Shown: in pieces, positions 51,011-62,549 of the stretch | Numbering within the stretch: the stretch's first letter is position 1 | Layout: each line of letters starts with the position of its first letter | Source of the DNA: Marisa cornuarietis | Lineage: Eukaryota > Mollusca > Gastropoda > Architaenioglossa > Ampullariidae | NCBI GenBank assembly: GCA_004794655.1 | Contig: SMMW01000622.1 | Span: 9,197,001 to 9,261,000, forward strand | Reading direction: 5' to 3' | DNA: 64,000 bases | Notes under the pieces: generated by a model | Databases searched by the model: none | Told to the model about the DNA's origin: nothing | The model's input: the letters and a program-made list of their open reading frames with translations, nothing else | Program-made: the position numbers and the translations under genes

Positions 51011-53606
51011 ACTTCAAACATATATAAATTCAAGTTCATGTATTGAGATGTTGAAATAATGCTCTTAAAAAACATATCATAATGCTTTTTTTGTTCTTTT
51101 GTTGTTTAAACTTTCACTTGATCATACACATTCTGCCGTTGTCAAGCTTTAGTGGAGATTTATAGGGGAACTAATTCTTCAGGTAAGAGCAGTTGATCAA
51201 AACATATGTACTATGGCAGACAAATTAAGGTGCTCACTTAAAATACACTATTTATATTTTTGAGCAGGATTTCTTTAAAAAGTTTCAATAACACAAATAG
51301 TGGGTCACAATTTTATTTTTAAAGACTAGTGTCTAGCGATTTTTGTGTCAAAAATATCCTTTTTTGCCATGTATTTCATGCATATTGCACATTACTGTGA
51401 GTATTGCATGGTGTACAGTCCATATGACAAACTTTTTAGATGAAGAAGTATTGATGGTCTACTCAACACTCTGGTTTTGTGTCAGGTCTTGAGTGATTTA
51501 CAGTACTAGATGGGCACATCTTTCTACCTAAATGTCCATAACTGCACTCATTAATATGTTGCCAATTTTTTTCAAAATTGAAATTGCCCTAATGTTTAAG
51601 TGACCTTTTTGTGGTTTTGTATTCTGTTTTTGTTGAACAATTGAAGATTAGCATTTTCAGAGTTGCATTTTCCTGATAAAGTTTTTTTATGACATGTTTT
51701 TAGAAAACCTGTTAGACTATAGACTTTTGTCCTGAAATAACAGAAGTGCATTAACAGGACCTGCATCATTCCAAACAAAATAGAACAGAAATTTCTTTGG
51801 ATGTAAGTTCCAAGTCTTTCGACAGTAATGATCCCATAAACTGTTATTTCATTCTTTTAGGTTCTTTACTATATGCTGTAAAAAGCTTTACCAAATGTTT
51901 TTTATGCTACTAAAGTTTTAAAGAATTTAATCTGCCTCATAAAATGTCTTTGGAAAAATATAGCTCAGCTTGAACCGAACAGTTCACTCACCTTCAGAAT
52001 TACAAGCATGCATTTCTCTAATGTGAATGCTATCTATATGCAATGGACTATACTGCCTGACTCCATTCTTTGTCTCACCTCCACCCCCAACCAAAAGAAA
52101 GAAAGAAAAAGAATAAATGAAAGAAATAAAAGCAAAACAACATAATCTGTTCTCCAGGTTGATAATTTTTCTTGTTGCTAAATGTTTTCTGAATGTCATT
52201 TCTAGCGCCACTTTCAAAATTGACATCTTCAAGGTCAGTCTAATATTCCTGTTTGTGTAAATATTAAGTATTTTTCCATTGTCATTTTATGCTGTTAATC
52301 CTGTGCAGGATCATCACTATTGTCCTTACCCATCAAACGACTGAAAATGAACAAGAACCTCATGAAGCTTACTATTCTTAAATTGATTTCAGAAACCTGT
52401 TGCAAATGCTGATACAATTGCTTCACAGTAGGTTTCTCGCAGATGTAAAGTTTGAAAGAATTTTGAATGGGATACCTTTATTTATTTTTTTGGGGGGAGC
52501 ATACGATGTGTCATATCAAAGATCGTATAGTCTCAAACTCAGGCAGCTGTAGGATTTTGGTCTTACTGTCATTGCAGATATTTATGTATGAACCTGCAGA
52601 CTAGGTACACTATGCGTTGCACTGTCGTCAGGTCACTGACTTAGTATTTTCTGTATGTATATACATGTATATATATATAATAGTTGTGAAGAGCAAAAAC
52701 ACCACATGGTGTGACTGGCAAATTTTGCCAGATATTGAAGAATCTTTTTTTGCTATTATTTCTCCCTTCAGAAATAATTTAATCCTTTGGACATATAAAC
52801 AGACTGTGAATTTGATTGCTTTCCTGATGCCTTAATGTTTCTGATGCAAAATGTTATTTATTGGTAGAATATGTGTTACTTAAATGATACATGCAAACAT
52901 GCAGAAAACACAAATTGTGAACAGTCTTTGCTCTTTATATCACTCTTGAAACTGTTATATATGAATACAACTTTATCTGTCACATATTTTAAAATACTTT
53001 TCATGTAAAGCAGAAGTGTCTTTATCTAGTGATGGAAAATCTCAGAGAAAATCTTTGATACATAATAACTCAAAGTGTTATTAAAGAATTAACAAGGAAG
53101 ACTTCTCTTTTTAAACAAACTTGATGAATTAAGTGTACTGTAGAGGGAAAAGGGTTAAGAAGAGCACAAAGGATAGGAGGCATTTGAAGCAAAGATGGGA
53201 AAACGTGGACTTTGCTGTAAGTAGGTTATATACCTATACTGATGGACCAGCTGCTCATTTCGGAGGAAAATGTTTCTTTAAGGCCTTATCGGGTTATGAT
53301 GTTTGTGTGATGATGACCTGTATGCATTCTCACTTGGCATTATCTAGTTGATTTCAATTTTGTGATTATTTGGCCTTGTTGCTGTTTTCTTTTCACACTT
53401 TCAATTGTATGTCACTGTTTAGCTACTGTTTGGTCAGACAGTGACCTAACGAAATTCAAATAAAGTATTGTTATTCTTAACATGACATGCTTCGATCTGT
53501 GATCCTGCCTTGCGTGTGTGTGTGCGCGCGCACGTGCTGTATCAGTAAGAAAATAAATTAAGCTATTAACAGAATGTGGCAGTGGCAGTGATCTTTTACT
53601 CATTAA

Positions 53607-53765
53607 AGGGCAGTGCGGTGGTGTGGTAAAACACACTCTCCACTGCTGTGAGAATCCTAAGGTCTTAATCCTGGGTTTAGATCTCCTGTTTCAGGAAGAA
53701 TGGCACCTGTTCACACGTACAGAGCTGTCGTGGGTTTTCTGCGGGCGTTCCATGATTGAGTTTCT
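53607..53765 (+). mobile_element. tRNA-like SINE with a different head but a related core
   Basis: It starts GGGCAGTGCGGTGGTGTGGT and has a B-box-like CTGGGTTTAGATCTCC. Its core GGCACCTGTTCACACGTACA and GAGCTG resembles the CATCTGTTTACAGGGCTGG core of the other SINEs. The tail CTGCGGGCGTTCCATGATT recurs, diverged, near 37140 and 35230. Confidence 0.5.
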
Positions 53766-56700
53766 TATCCATTTATCACTATAACTCCACGAAGTCATCA
53801 TTCGGTAGGAGCATTTTCGTGTCACATTCACATAGACCAGTTTTTTCTCCATGTAGGGGAAGTAAAAAGAGCATTGAAGAAAGCGCATGTAATCAGCAGT
53901 TGCTTCCCTTCAATCACAGCCCCCTTTTTCTGTAGGTCATTTGAGGGCAATGATGGAATTTGTAACAGCCCAGGTCATGTCACTGGAAAGAAAATAAGCA
54001 AGACAGTCAAAACTCGCGTCAAATGGTATTTTAATATTTTTTTCAGCTGCGGCAACAGTGGAACATCAAAGGCTAGAGTTCAGCTCAAGGGAAACATAAC
54101 GAACATATGAAATAGAATTTTGCATTCACTCGCACACACACACACACACACATCGATATACAAAAGAACACGAGTTCAGTCTGAGGCCACACGATAATAA
54201 TATTATCGTCTGCTCCACACCAGTCCAGGCGGAAGCACGTGTAATTTGCGCGCGCAGCTCTGTGTAGGAATGCTCACAGTCGTGTAGTTCGTGTGTTGCG
54301 GCGCGCGCGGGCCAGAGGGAGAGGTGTGTTCGCGGGGTGTTGGCGGTTTGAGCGCACTGTGGCAGCCATATCTTCGCTTTGCTGTCTCGTCAGCCTTACT
54401 TCTAACGTGAGTTTTGGTGACTTTCCATTTCAGTTGCTTCAGCCAGCTTAAGCTCTTCGGTGTTAACTTTTGCACGGGGTAGGTGATGACGGTAGGAACT
54501 ATATAACAGGTCTCAGCGACCTTTGTAAACTCAGAGACTCGTGTGGTCAGTTTAAATCGGGTAGAGATGGACGGGTATGTGTGTTTGATTTTACTCAAAA
54601 GGAAGAATGGCGGTACGAACTAGAGGTTTGTGTCGCCTGTCAGTGGAGAGGAGGGGAGGGCTCAGACTCAGGGGAACTGATGGAACGAGATGATGCTTGT
54701 GTACCTTGTCACCGGTAACAGGTCAGTAGGTGTTGTTGACATCCTCCACATTCAGTCACAGATGTGCCTGTTTCGGGCTGCTCACTGTAATTAGACACTG
54801 ATTTTACGATGCCACTTATACTGGACGTGCACGTGTGTGCGTAATAGAGAGAGAGACTGAGAGCAGGGTGTTTGAGAGGGATTATGTGGGTGCAGGTGCA
54901 GAAAAGAAAAAAAAAACTCTTAAAAATTATTTACGTTATTTTGTTCATGCTTTGTAGTAGCATATGTTTACTGAATATGTTAATTTGTACATTAACAGGC
55001 TTTGTTCGTCCACCTATTAGGAAAACTAAAACAACTATTATCATTCAGAGACAGTTCAGGGCTTCAGTGTAGAGACAAACTCTTTATCTGTCACACCTAT
55101 CTCCCTTAATAGTGTACGTGCACCACAAATCTTTCTTTTTCACTGATAGGAAATCAGAAATGTGATTTAAACATTGAAGTCAGACGATATATCTGAGGTC
55201 CCGTTTGGTTAATCTGACATCTTTTAGACTCCAGAGGTATATGTTTCGTGTGTGCTGTAAATGCCAGACTGCGTTCACACAACAGTTGCAGACAATAATA
55301 TGGCCCTCGACAGGGATAACATATAGTCTTATATACCACGTAGCATGGGACGCAGTTTGAGACAATGTAAGTGGAACATGGGGTGAAGATAACACAGTAA
55401 CCTACTTTCATATGACTTCTTAATTGCGAAATGTTTTGTCTGAGGCTTTTATTGAATAGTTGTCTGCGCATCAGGCCGCAAGAAAATACATTGGCACAAT
55501 TAGACAGCTGTTGTGTGCGAGTTGTATGGTCAGCGTGTATCATGGGCAATGTACTCAATTCCCAGGCAGTAAAAAAAAAAGGTTTATGATGGCATATGTA
55601 GGTCAGCCTCACACTAATCGTGTTATCTTTACTTATTTCCATTTTCAAAACTGTCAGAATTGAACCTGTTACACCTACAAATATTCCCCCCTTTCCCCAC
55701 AACTCTCTCTAAACACCTCAGACAGCCCACAACCCCCCCCCCCCGATTTTCCTACCTAGAAATGAACGTAACAGCCTTTTGCAACCTGAGGTTGAACACC
55801 ATACACTCTCGCTGAACCCCGTTAATCGAAGACTGCAGACGGAGGGAGGGAGGAGGAGAATCACACCCCGTTGAGAGATCTTAACAAGCTGTGCATGTTG
55901 ATTTAAGATTAGTGCGGAGAGCAGAAAGACTCTGTAAAAACGATGTCGTGAAATATTGATGAATGGGGAGGAAAGTCACAGTGTGTCACGTTTGATTTTC
56001 CAGCAACAAGAAACTTTGTCTCCAATAAAGTGTGACGACAAATGCTGGAGGTAATGGTTTTATCGCAAGTGTCGTTCGGTCTAGAAAAAAGGGCACATAA
56101 ACACGAAAACAACGCCAACACTGAAAAAAAAATAAAAATAACAGTAACTTATTGTAACTTTTAAAAAAAGACCATCGCCCTGTCAGTTAATGCTGATTTT
56201 GTGGTTGTGACCTATATTTGATTTGTGACTACATATGTAATGTGTTACTGCATGTATATAAAATGTCTGTCTTCAGTGTCCTGGTTTTGTAGCTTTCATA
56301 CTCCCTTGTTTTATTCACTTGTACGAACTTAAAAATATCTCGTCTGCACACATTTCGGTTCAGCACAAAGACAGTTACCGGAAGTTTCCAATTCCTGTTG
56401 AAATGCCTTATCCCCTAGGATTCCTTCTTAGTTGCTTTTGTTTTTCCTCACCATCGTTTCAAATGCAAGTCTACTAATCAACTGCAATGTATGTAATGTT
56501 CATCGTATACCCTTGTCGTCAAGGTAACTAGCACTAGAACTTTTCAAGCGCTGGTCATCTGACTGGTTGGTACGCTCAGGTGCACTCCTGACCCGCTGCC
56601 ACAGAGTCGCTGTAGTTAACACAGGTTTCAGACTCGCAAAAGTTAACTCCGGTTACAGACTCGCTGCAGTTAATACACTCAAGTAATTAACTGCGCTGCT

Positions 56701-57042
56701 TGGCTGTTTCAGTTGATCCCCTCCACGCCAAGGCAAAGCCGCAGCTGACCGCGTCGACCTTCCTGCAGGACGATGGCGCCATTTTTCGTGCAGCACGTGT
56801 AGAAGCATGTTGCTAGCGTAGTGCGGCACAGGCAGGTAAGTTTTGACTCAGTATTCTTAGTGCCTGAGTGGTTTTTTTAAACTGTAATTTCTGTAAACGC
56901 TTATTGCTTTGACGTTAATTAATTTATTTCATCGAAATTCTCAGAGATAATTTGGTGTCTTTTCTTATACCGCGGCGCGAGGAGAAGTGGGCGGGGGTGG
57001 ATGGGGGGATATTCCAGAAGGTGACATCTCGCGTCAGTTATT

Positions 57043-57377
57043 CCGAGGAGACGTCACTTAAATGGCTGACGTCATTAATAAAAAAATAAGTCAAAAATGA
57101 CGCCTCATATTGTCCTAAATGACGCCTTAAATCGTCATAAATGACGCAGCGTCAGCGCAGGAGAGGTCGTGCTGATCGACCCGTAGATCGTTTACCTCAG
57201 AGCTAAGAAGACGAGTTGCAGTTCATGAACGTCTGAAGCTGTTCACGATCGCTTTATATCAGAGCTGAGAAGAGGGGTGCGTGACATGAACGTCTGAACT
57301 GGTTTGCGATCGTGAAAACTGCGGAGCACGAGTGTCTTGCCTAGGAAAGAAGCGTGTAGTATTTTTGGCAACGTAAT
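57043..57377 (+). promoter_or_regulatory. Probable promoter and leader of the coiled-coil gene, with CRE-like sites and a 61-bp duplication
   Basis: This lies directly upstream of the exon 1 ATG. It contains GACGTCAC at 57050-57057 and a full palindromic CRE, TGACGTCA, at 57067-57074. TGACGC half sites follow at 57098, 57120 and 57142, exactly 22 bp apart. A 61-bp tandem duplication then runs 57186-57246 and 57247-57307, each copy starting with GATCG. CRE sites bind CREB/ATF-type factors in animals; that they act here is inference. The transcription start is not visible and there is no clear TATA box. Confidence 0.45.
57186..57312 (+). repeat. 61-bp tandem duplication upstream of the coiled-coil gene
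   Basis: Units start GATCG at 57186 and 57247, and a third start occurs at 57308. Shared blocks include TCAGAGCT, GAGAAGA/TAAGAAGA and CATGAACGTCTGAA. Each copy holds the mini-ORF ATGAACGTCTGA. Confidence 0.7.
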
Positions 57378-60300
57378 ATGGCGGAGAATCCTCCGAATGC
57401 AGGTCAGCAAACAGTATGGACATGCTGACCCTACCTGTGTGTGTGTGTGCTAGTCTCTTCGTCTCTTTCTCTCTGTATTTTGTCCGATTCTACGTTTTGG
57501 AAAAGACTGAAGACTCATAGAGAGCATGCTCTTAGCGCTTAAAACGGGGAAGAGACATGGACTAAATGGATAGGACACAAGGGACGGAAGAATAAAAGAC
57601 AGTACTGACGACAAACAGAAAACAAAGATAGAAAGCACAAAAGGCACCAAGTAACAGTAACATAGAAAATATAGTGATTCTGCAGAGAAAGATGGGTAGA
57701 AAAAATAGCAAGAGCGGAAGGGGGGAGGGTAAGAAGGACTAGCATTGTGTGGACTGTGTTAGGAGTAGTGCTCAAGGAAAAGGTGCGTTTTCAGTGCAGA
57801 TTTGAAGGATTCACTTGTAGGAAGATGGCGGATATGGAAAAGTAGAGAGTTCCATTGTTTTGCTGCACAGTAGCCGAAAGCATTGTTATGTATTCCAATT
57901 TTTCTTGATTTTCTGTGGCTCTTTATTTTCTGTAGTTTTCTCACTGTATTGTCTCTGTCTATATTGTTTATGTATTGCATCTGTATTTTCCAGTATTTCT
58001 CCTGTATTGTTTTTTTTCTGTATTGTTTGTATTCTCTGTGGCTCATGATTGCTTCTGTGGATGAATAGTTGTGTGTCTGCCTGTCCGACTCTCTGTGTCT
58101 GTTTTATTACCTAATTGTCTGTCCCTCCGTCAGTCTGGCTCTCTATGCCTGCCTGTAATTCCTCCTTTTTCAGTCCACTTCTTTGTCGTCACGTGACTGT
58201 GTTGCTCTTTGCTTTCAGACATGTCCAAGGACGACCTCATCGCCGAGAACCAGGCGCTGAGCGCGGAGGTGGAGAGACTGCATGGTGGTCTGGAAGAGAT
58301 CCAGCAACTTCTGCGAGAGTTGGAGAAGACTTACGTCGAATCTAAGAGCACCTTCTCCGTGTCCCGCTATGGGCATCTCAAAACCATGATCAAGAACGCC
58401 TCTTCCGACACCATTCTGAAAAAGGTGACACCATAACTTACTTTATTTATTTCGTTTCAATTAGTTATGAGAGAAATTTGATATTACCTGAAAATGAGCA
58501 GGCATTGCTTTTGTTTGATGCACTTGATCCAGCATCATGGCGGTAATTTATCCCCGCGTTTCCAAGCTCAACATAAGCTGCTGCTGATCAAGGTTTTCTT
58601 GCGCTGCCCACGGCTGGCAGCATCTGTAGTTTCTTTCTTTCGATCCTGGCTTCTATTGCCCGTTTTCCACCTGTCGTACAAAAGCCTGCTGTCTGTTCTC
58701 TGTATCTTGATACAGGATTCGATTGATCAACACGCCCCAGTGATGGCCGGAGTCGTTTGTAAACATATGTCGATATCCCGAGAGGCTTGTCGTTAAGAAA
58801 CGTTATTTTAACATGTAGGTCTGTCACGCCAAACAAGCAAAGTGTCTCGACTATTGACTCGCACGCACCCTACAACACAGTCTCCCATAATGTTTGAAGA
58901 ACAGTTTAGACAAAAACAGGTTTAGCGATACGGATTGATTAAAAGGGCAGATTTGTCCTCGGTTTCAGCGCGATCTCTTAAAGCTGTTAACTGCTGTTTG
59001 CTTTTCCCACACTCGCCAGTACGCTTTGTGGTACGAAGATCACGCAGTACTGCGGACCAAGTCTAACAGTGGCTCCTGTAGAGCCTGTCAGTGGCTCCTC
59101 TAGGGCCTGTCAGGGGCTTCTGTAGAGCCTGTTAGTGGCTCCTGCAGAGGCTGTCAGTGACTCCTGTAGGGCCTGACTCTCGTAGGCCCTGACAAGGGCT
59201 CCTGTAGAGTCTGTCAGGGGCTTCTGTAGAGCCTGTCGGTGACCCCCGTAGGGCCTGTCAATGGCTCCGGTAGAGCTTACCTGTTGATCCTGTATAGCCT
59301 GTTTGTGGATCCTGGGATGACTGTGATGTTCAACACCAACTGGATTTGATGTGAACCAATGAACCTGGGTCTCGCTGCTGCAGGCCAAATCACTGTCGGA
59401 GAGCGAGTGTATGCAGGCGCCAGAGACGAAAAAAGGAATGGCGGGCTTGCTGCAGAAGGCGCGACAATTCGCGGGAGAAGGCGAAGGAGTCCCCGCGGCG
59501 CTTAGGAAGACGTCGGAAGAGAAACGCAGCGGTCCTGCATCCATTTTCAAAAAAATGAAAAATGCTGCCGGATTTTCGGACCAACCAGGAGGTGAGGAAG
59601 TGGAGGAGTCACTCTGTCGGTCTATTTTTGTCTTTTGCTTGCGTGCGCGTGTGTCGCTTAAGTCTCTCAGAACTCACTGTATACAGCTATGCTAGTACAA
59701 GCACCCGTCCAACCTGTGCACCTAAGTTTAAAGGCTAACCCGAGTCCGAAATTATTGCTACATTGGGGTGTTTCATTTGTTAAAAGATATTCACCAGTTA
59801 GAGTGAAAAGCTGATCTGTTTGCCAGATACGAGACTTTGAACATAACAGGTCTCCCCTCGGTTTTGGATAGCTCAAGGCTTCGTCACCCGCCTTCGTTAC
59901 ACAGGAATGTTTGCTGATTAGAAAATACCTCATTACCATGAGGTCTCAGTTCTGGCATTGGCTGCGGCCTTACGTGAAATCAGAAATTGGAATTTTATAT
60001 GCTTTTTTCATAAGAAAAATTAATCAAAGATGCACTGAAAGTTTTGGTAACAAGCTTATGACAGCAGTTTTGCCTTCAGCAACTCAGAGTATAAATTCAT
60101 GCTTAACTCGGGTTGGGCTGTTAAGTCTGATGCGCTGCCAGATCATCTCTATTAGTTGACATCTCCTTAAACAGAGTTGAAATCTATTTGCTGCTACTCA
60201 TGCTGCAACTGCTCTCGCTTCCCAGACTTGCACTGCCTTGATAAGGAGGACATCCGCCGGGACAACGATCGCAAGAAAAGGGAGATCACTAGACTGAACT

Positions 60301-60434
60301 CTCGAGGCCTGAAGGTCTACAATCGGTTGGACAGCCTTCAGCAGAAGTACCAAGCCTCCAAAGCGCACACCCCCCCTGTTCGCTATCAACAGCTGAAGGA
60401 CATGATCAAGGGCATTGTTGCGGAGCCAGTGTGA
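57378..60434 (+). CDS. Four-exon gene for a 215-residue coiled-coil protein with two homologous modules
   Basis: Family not recognised. Exons are 57378-57402, 58219-58424, 59384-59591 and 60226-60434 (stop TGA). Donors are GCAG/gtcagc, AAG/gtgaca and GGAG/gtgagg; acceptors are tttcag, ctgcag and ttcccag. Phases match across all three introns (1, 0, 1), giving exactly 215 codons. The start ATG has A at -3 and G at +4; a second in-frame ATG opens exon 2 (residue 10). Residues 11-67 form a charged heptad-like helix ending in RYGHLKTMIK. Residues 78-146 are a Lys/Gly/Ser-rich linker with SIFKKMKNAAG. Residues 152-208 are a second helix ending in RYQQLKDMIK. The two helices align without gaps at an offset of 141 residues. 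There is no signal peptide or membrane segment, so it is probably cytosolic or nuclear. Intron 1 carries an antisense LINE fragment and intron 2 a minisatellite. An AATAAA follows the stop. The exon structure is well supported; the function is unknown. Confidence 0.85.
57505..58046 (-). mobile_element. 3' end of a non-LTR retrotransposon in intron 1 of the coiled-coil gene
   Basis: A minus-strand frame ends with FGYCAAKQWNSLLFHIRHLP and then SFKSALKTHLF and a stop. The WNSL...IR...SFK..LK.HLF pattern is the conserved C-terminus of many LINE ORF2 proteins. Past the stop a 3' UTR with TTTTAAGCGCTAAGAGCATG follows, also typical of LINE tails. Only the end is present, as expected for 5'-truncated insertion. 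It is antisense to its host gene. Confidence 0.65.
59071..59318 (+). repeat. 22-bp minisatellite in intron 2 of the coiled-coil gene
   Basis: About 11 diverged copies of a unit such as GGCTCCTGTAGAGCCTGTCA plus two bases. Each unit contains GGCTC...GAGCC, which can fold into a small hairpin. The period is not a multiple of three, so it is not coding. Confidence 0.8.
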
Positions 60435-60608
60435 GGTCGAGAACTGTTGATGTACATGTCATTGTCGTGTTCGACTTTGTGTTTTAATTCCTGCCATATT
60501 TTTTATTCTTTTGCTAGCGCACCAAGGCTGAATGTCCGACTGTTGTCTTCGGGTAATCCTAAACAGCAGACCTTTGTGATCTTGTGTGACTGTTGTAATT
60601 TCACACAG

Positions 60609-60614
60609 AATAAA
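60609..60614 (+). promoter_or_regulatory. Polyadenylation signal AATAAA of the coiled-coil gene
   Basis: A canonical AATAAA lies about 175 bases after the TGA stop of the four-exon gene, which would give a short 3' UTR. Another AATAAA lies further on, near 60944, and could serve as an alternative end. Confidence 0.6.
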
Positions 60615-60639
60615 CTGCATTATCCTCTTTGACACCTTT

Positions 60640-61967
60640 TTCTTCCAGTGTTGATACGTACACTGCAGCTACACTAGGTTTGTTGTGCAGACTTCCTAGT
60701 TCTGAACTATGACCAAGTTGAATCAACATCTTATTGTTTAGTATCCGTTTTGAAATCTGCCCTCCATATTTTAAAATTATAAGTATTTTTTTAATTCGAA
60801 ACCAATCTATTACTTACCTCCCCGAGCACAAGAGTACACGCATGCAGACACGCGCACACACAGCTGCACACATGCCTATCTTGTTTCCCCAAGTTTTGTG
60901 TTTCAATTTTATGTCCTGCTTTTCATTAGCAGTCAATGATCTTGAATAAATAAGAGCTGAAGTTGTTGACTATTTGAGACTCCCACTTGATTTAAACCCT
61001 ATTTAAACTGCTTTTTTCGCCAATAGTTCATCTCTAAACTTAGCTTGTATGGAGAAATAAATTGACGTTAAATACGTTCGGTAGTTTTATGCAGTATCAC
61101 TGAATTTCGCTTCAGGTGTATAAACTTTCTTAAAAGTTTGTCGGTGTGTGAGTGTGTTCTCTTATACTTTGCGGAAATCGGGAACGTCGATGGGCAGAGG
61201 ATAGGGCTTTTGTGTTTCCCGTTTTGTGTGTTGGGGGTAGGCGCAGGAGAGAGAGAGCTAGAGATGCAGAGATCACAATAATTAGTACTCCGAGGTTTCT
61301 CTTTTAATAACAATGTCGAATTATTCTGCTTGTTGTGGGAATTTTATTCAAATTCAAGCTTCAAGACCTATTGTCAAAAACTTCATGTCCTTCGCTCTAT
61401 GATCTATTCACTTATCTTTCATTTAGTCTCAGTGCAGCAGAACAACAGTTTCCGCAAAATAAAGCATTTTATCAAATAAAAAACGGTCTTCAAAATTTTG
61501 CGTATGTTATGGTTGTTTTGTACGTTGTCGGTTTGTGGCTGTGTGTGAACGTATCTCTTTTTGTGATCTAACTGATCTAAGAACTGTACATAAATTCTAT
61601 AATGGTTAACAGACAAAAAAGCCGATAATAAATAATATTTTTTGTAATATTTGGTAGAGAGCTTAGTGTAAGAATACTGTAAAAATGTAGATTTTGTGAA
61701 TGGTTACTACTACTAAGAAGAAGAACCAGTTTATTTTTGACTAAAGCTTCCGATTCCTCATCACGATTTACTCTTTTATGTCCTGAATAGTAAAAAGGTA
61801 TGCCACCCATCACACCCACCTCGTTGTCTTTGCCTTCAGTTATCGAGATGTCTAGAGCAGGCACTCTACCTCGCCCCCTCGTCACAGTGAACGTGATCTG
61901 TCAAATGAGCGCTTTTCTTGGCACCTCGTTGCACGCAAGCGCCACGTGAAATATTGCCTGGCTTTCC
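60640..61967. other. Spacer between two convergent genes
   Basis: AT-rich with an additional AATAAA near 60944. No coding frame with support. Confidence 0.55.
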
Positions 61968-61975
61968 CTCGGAAC

Positions 61976-62400
61976 AGAGCCGGCGCTAATGGTGGGGGGA
62001 GGGGGCGACGGCCCAAGGCCCCGCGGCTGATGGGGGCCACGTTCTAACAGGTGCACTGTGGGAATGAGACAGTCCGTAATTTTCTTGAAATGCTAAAAAT
62101 TCATGTCTTTTTTTCCTTTTCAGCGGAGTAAATTCGTTAGCGCGTGACTGTGTAAGCCAGTTTTGCTAGCCATTTGCCCTCTTACCAGAAAGCTGTCAAA
62201 CCTGGCATCCTAATCCTTTGATCTGAAGACATGCGGTGGCGAAATGGGTCGTGCCTACCTCGATACCAATGTTCATTATTTATTATTCGGAAGACATCCA
62301 GCACTTTTTAATAGCCTGCTACGTATGTTGTGCCGGCATCTAAAGGCCCTGCAATTCTATCTGCCCAACCCCCCCCCGCATCACCCTAGCGCCGGCTCTG
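61976..62400. mobile_element. hAT-like MITE overlapping the 3' UTR of the YxxL gene
   Basis: The left end is (C)AGAGCCGGCGCTA followed by a G-run; the right end is TAGCGCCGGCTCTG preceded by a C-run, so the termini are inverted repeats. Flanks are CTCGGAAC (61968-61975) and CTTGGAAC (62401-62408), 7 of 8 bases matching, as expected for the 8-bp target duplication of hAT transposons. The interior has no transposase ORF. The minus-strand AATAAA at 62279-62284 lies inside it. Confidence 0.68.
62279..62284 (-). promoter_or_regulatory. Candidate polyadenylation signal AATAAA of the YxxL gene, inside a hAT-like element
   Basis: On the minus strand this is the first AATAAA downstream of the stop codon at 62550. 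The 150 bases between the stop and the element edge at 62400 hold no AATAAA or ATTAAA. The 3' end of the transcript may therefore be supplied by the transposon. Confidence 0.4.
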
Positions 62401-62549
62401 CTTGGAACCAGTCAGCGGGTCGGTATAGGATCGCTCCTATGTTTTTGCCGCCTAAGAAATTACCTCCCTTTCACACTACCAGCGGAGCGCTTTTCCTTCA
62501 AACAATAGGAAGGACTTTGCTGTTTAGGTTGTTGCCGTGACATCAAGCG

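Larger units (their letters stand above)
50335..57042. other. Intergenic stretch after the zinc-finger gene
   Basis: The first 3 kb is AT-rich and probably includes the zinc-finger 3' UTR. A SINE lies at 53.6 kb. A 182-codon frame on the minus strand (55154-55702) has no recognisable motif. CpG-rich sequence around 54240-54340 could be a promoter, but nothing confirms it. Confidence 0.5.

Noticed and set aside
55154..55702. 182-codon minus-strand open frame
   Set aside because: Long by chance standards, but no domain, signal peptide or splice context. Composition looks like translated non-coding DNA, with many Cys, Ser and Thr and no repeats or motifs.
59110..59550. 146-codon minus-strand open frame across exon 3 and the intron 2 minisatellite
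   Set aside because: Antisense shadow of a real exon joined to a minisatellite; no independent support.
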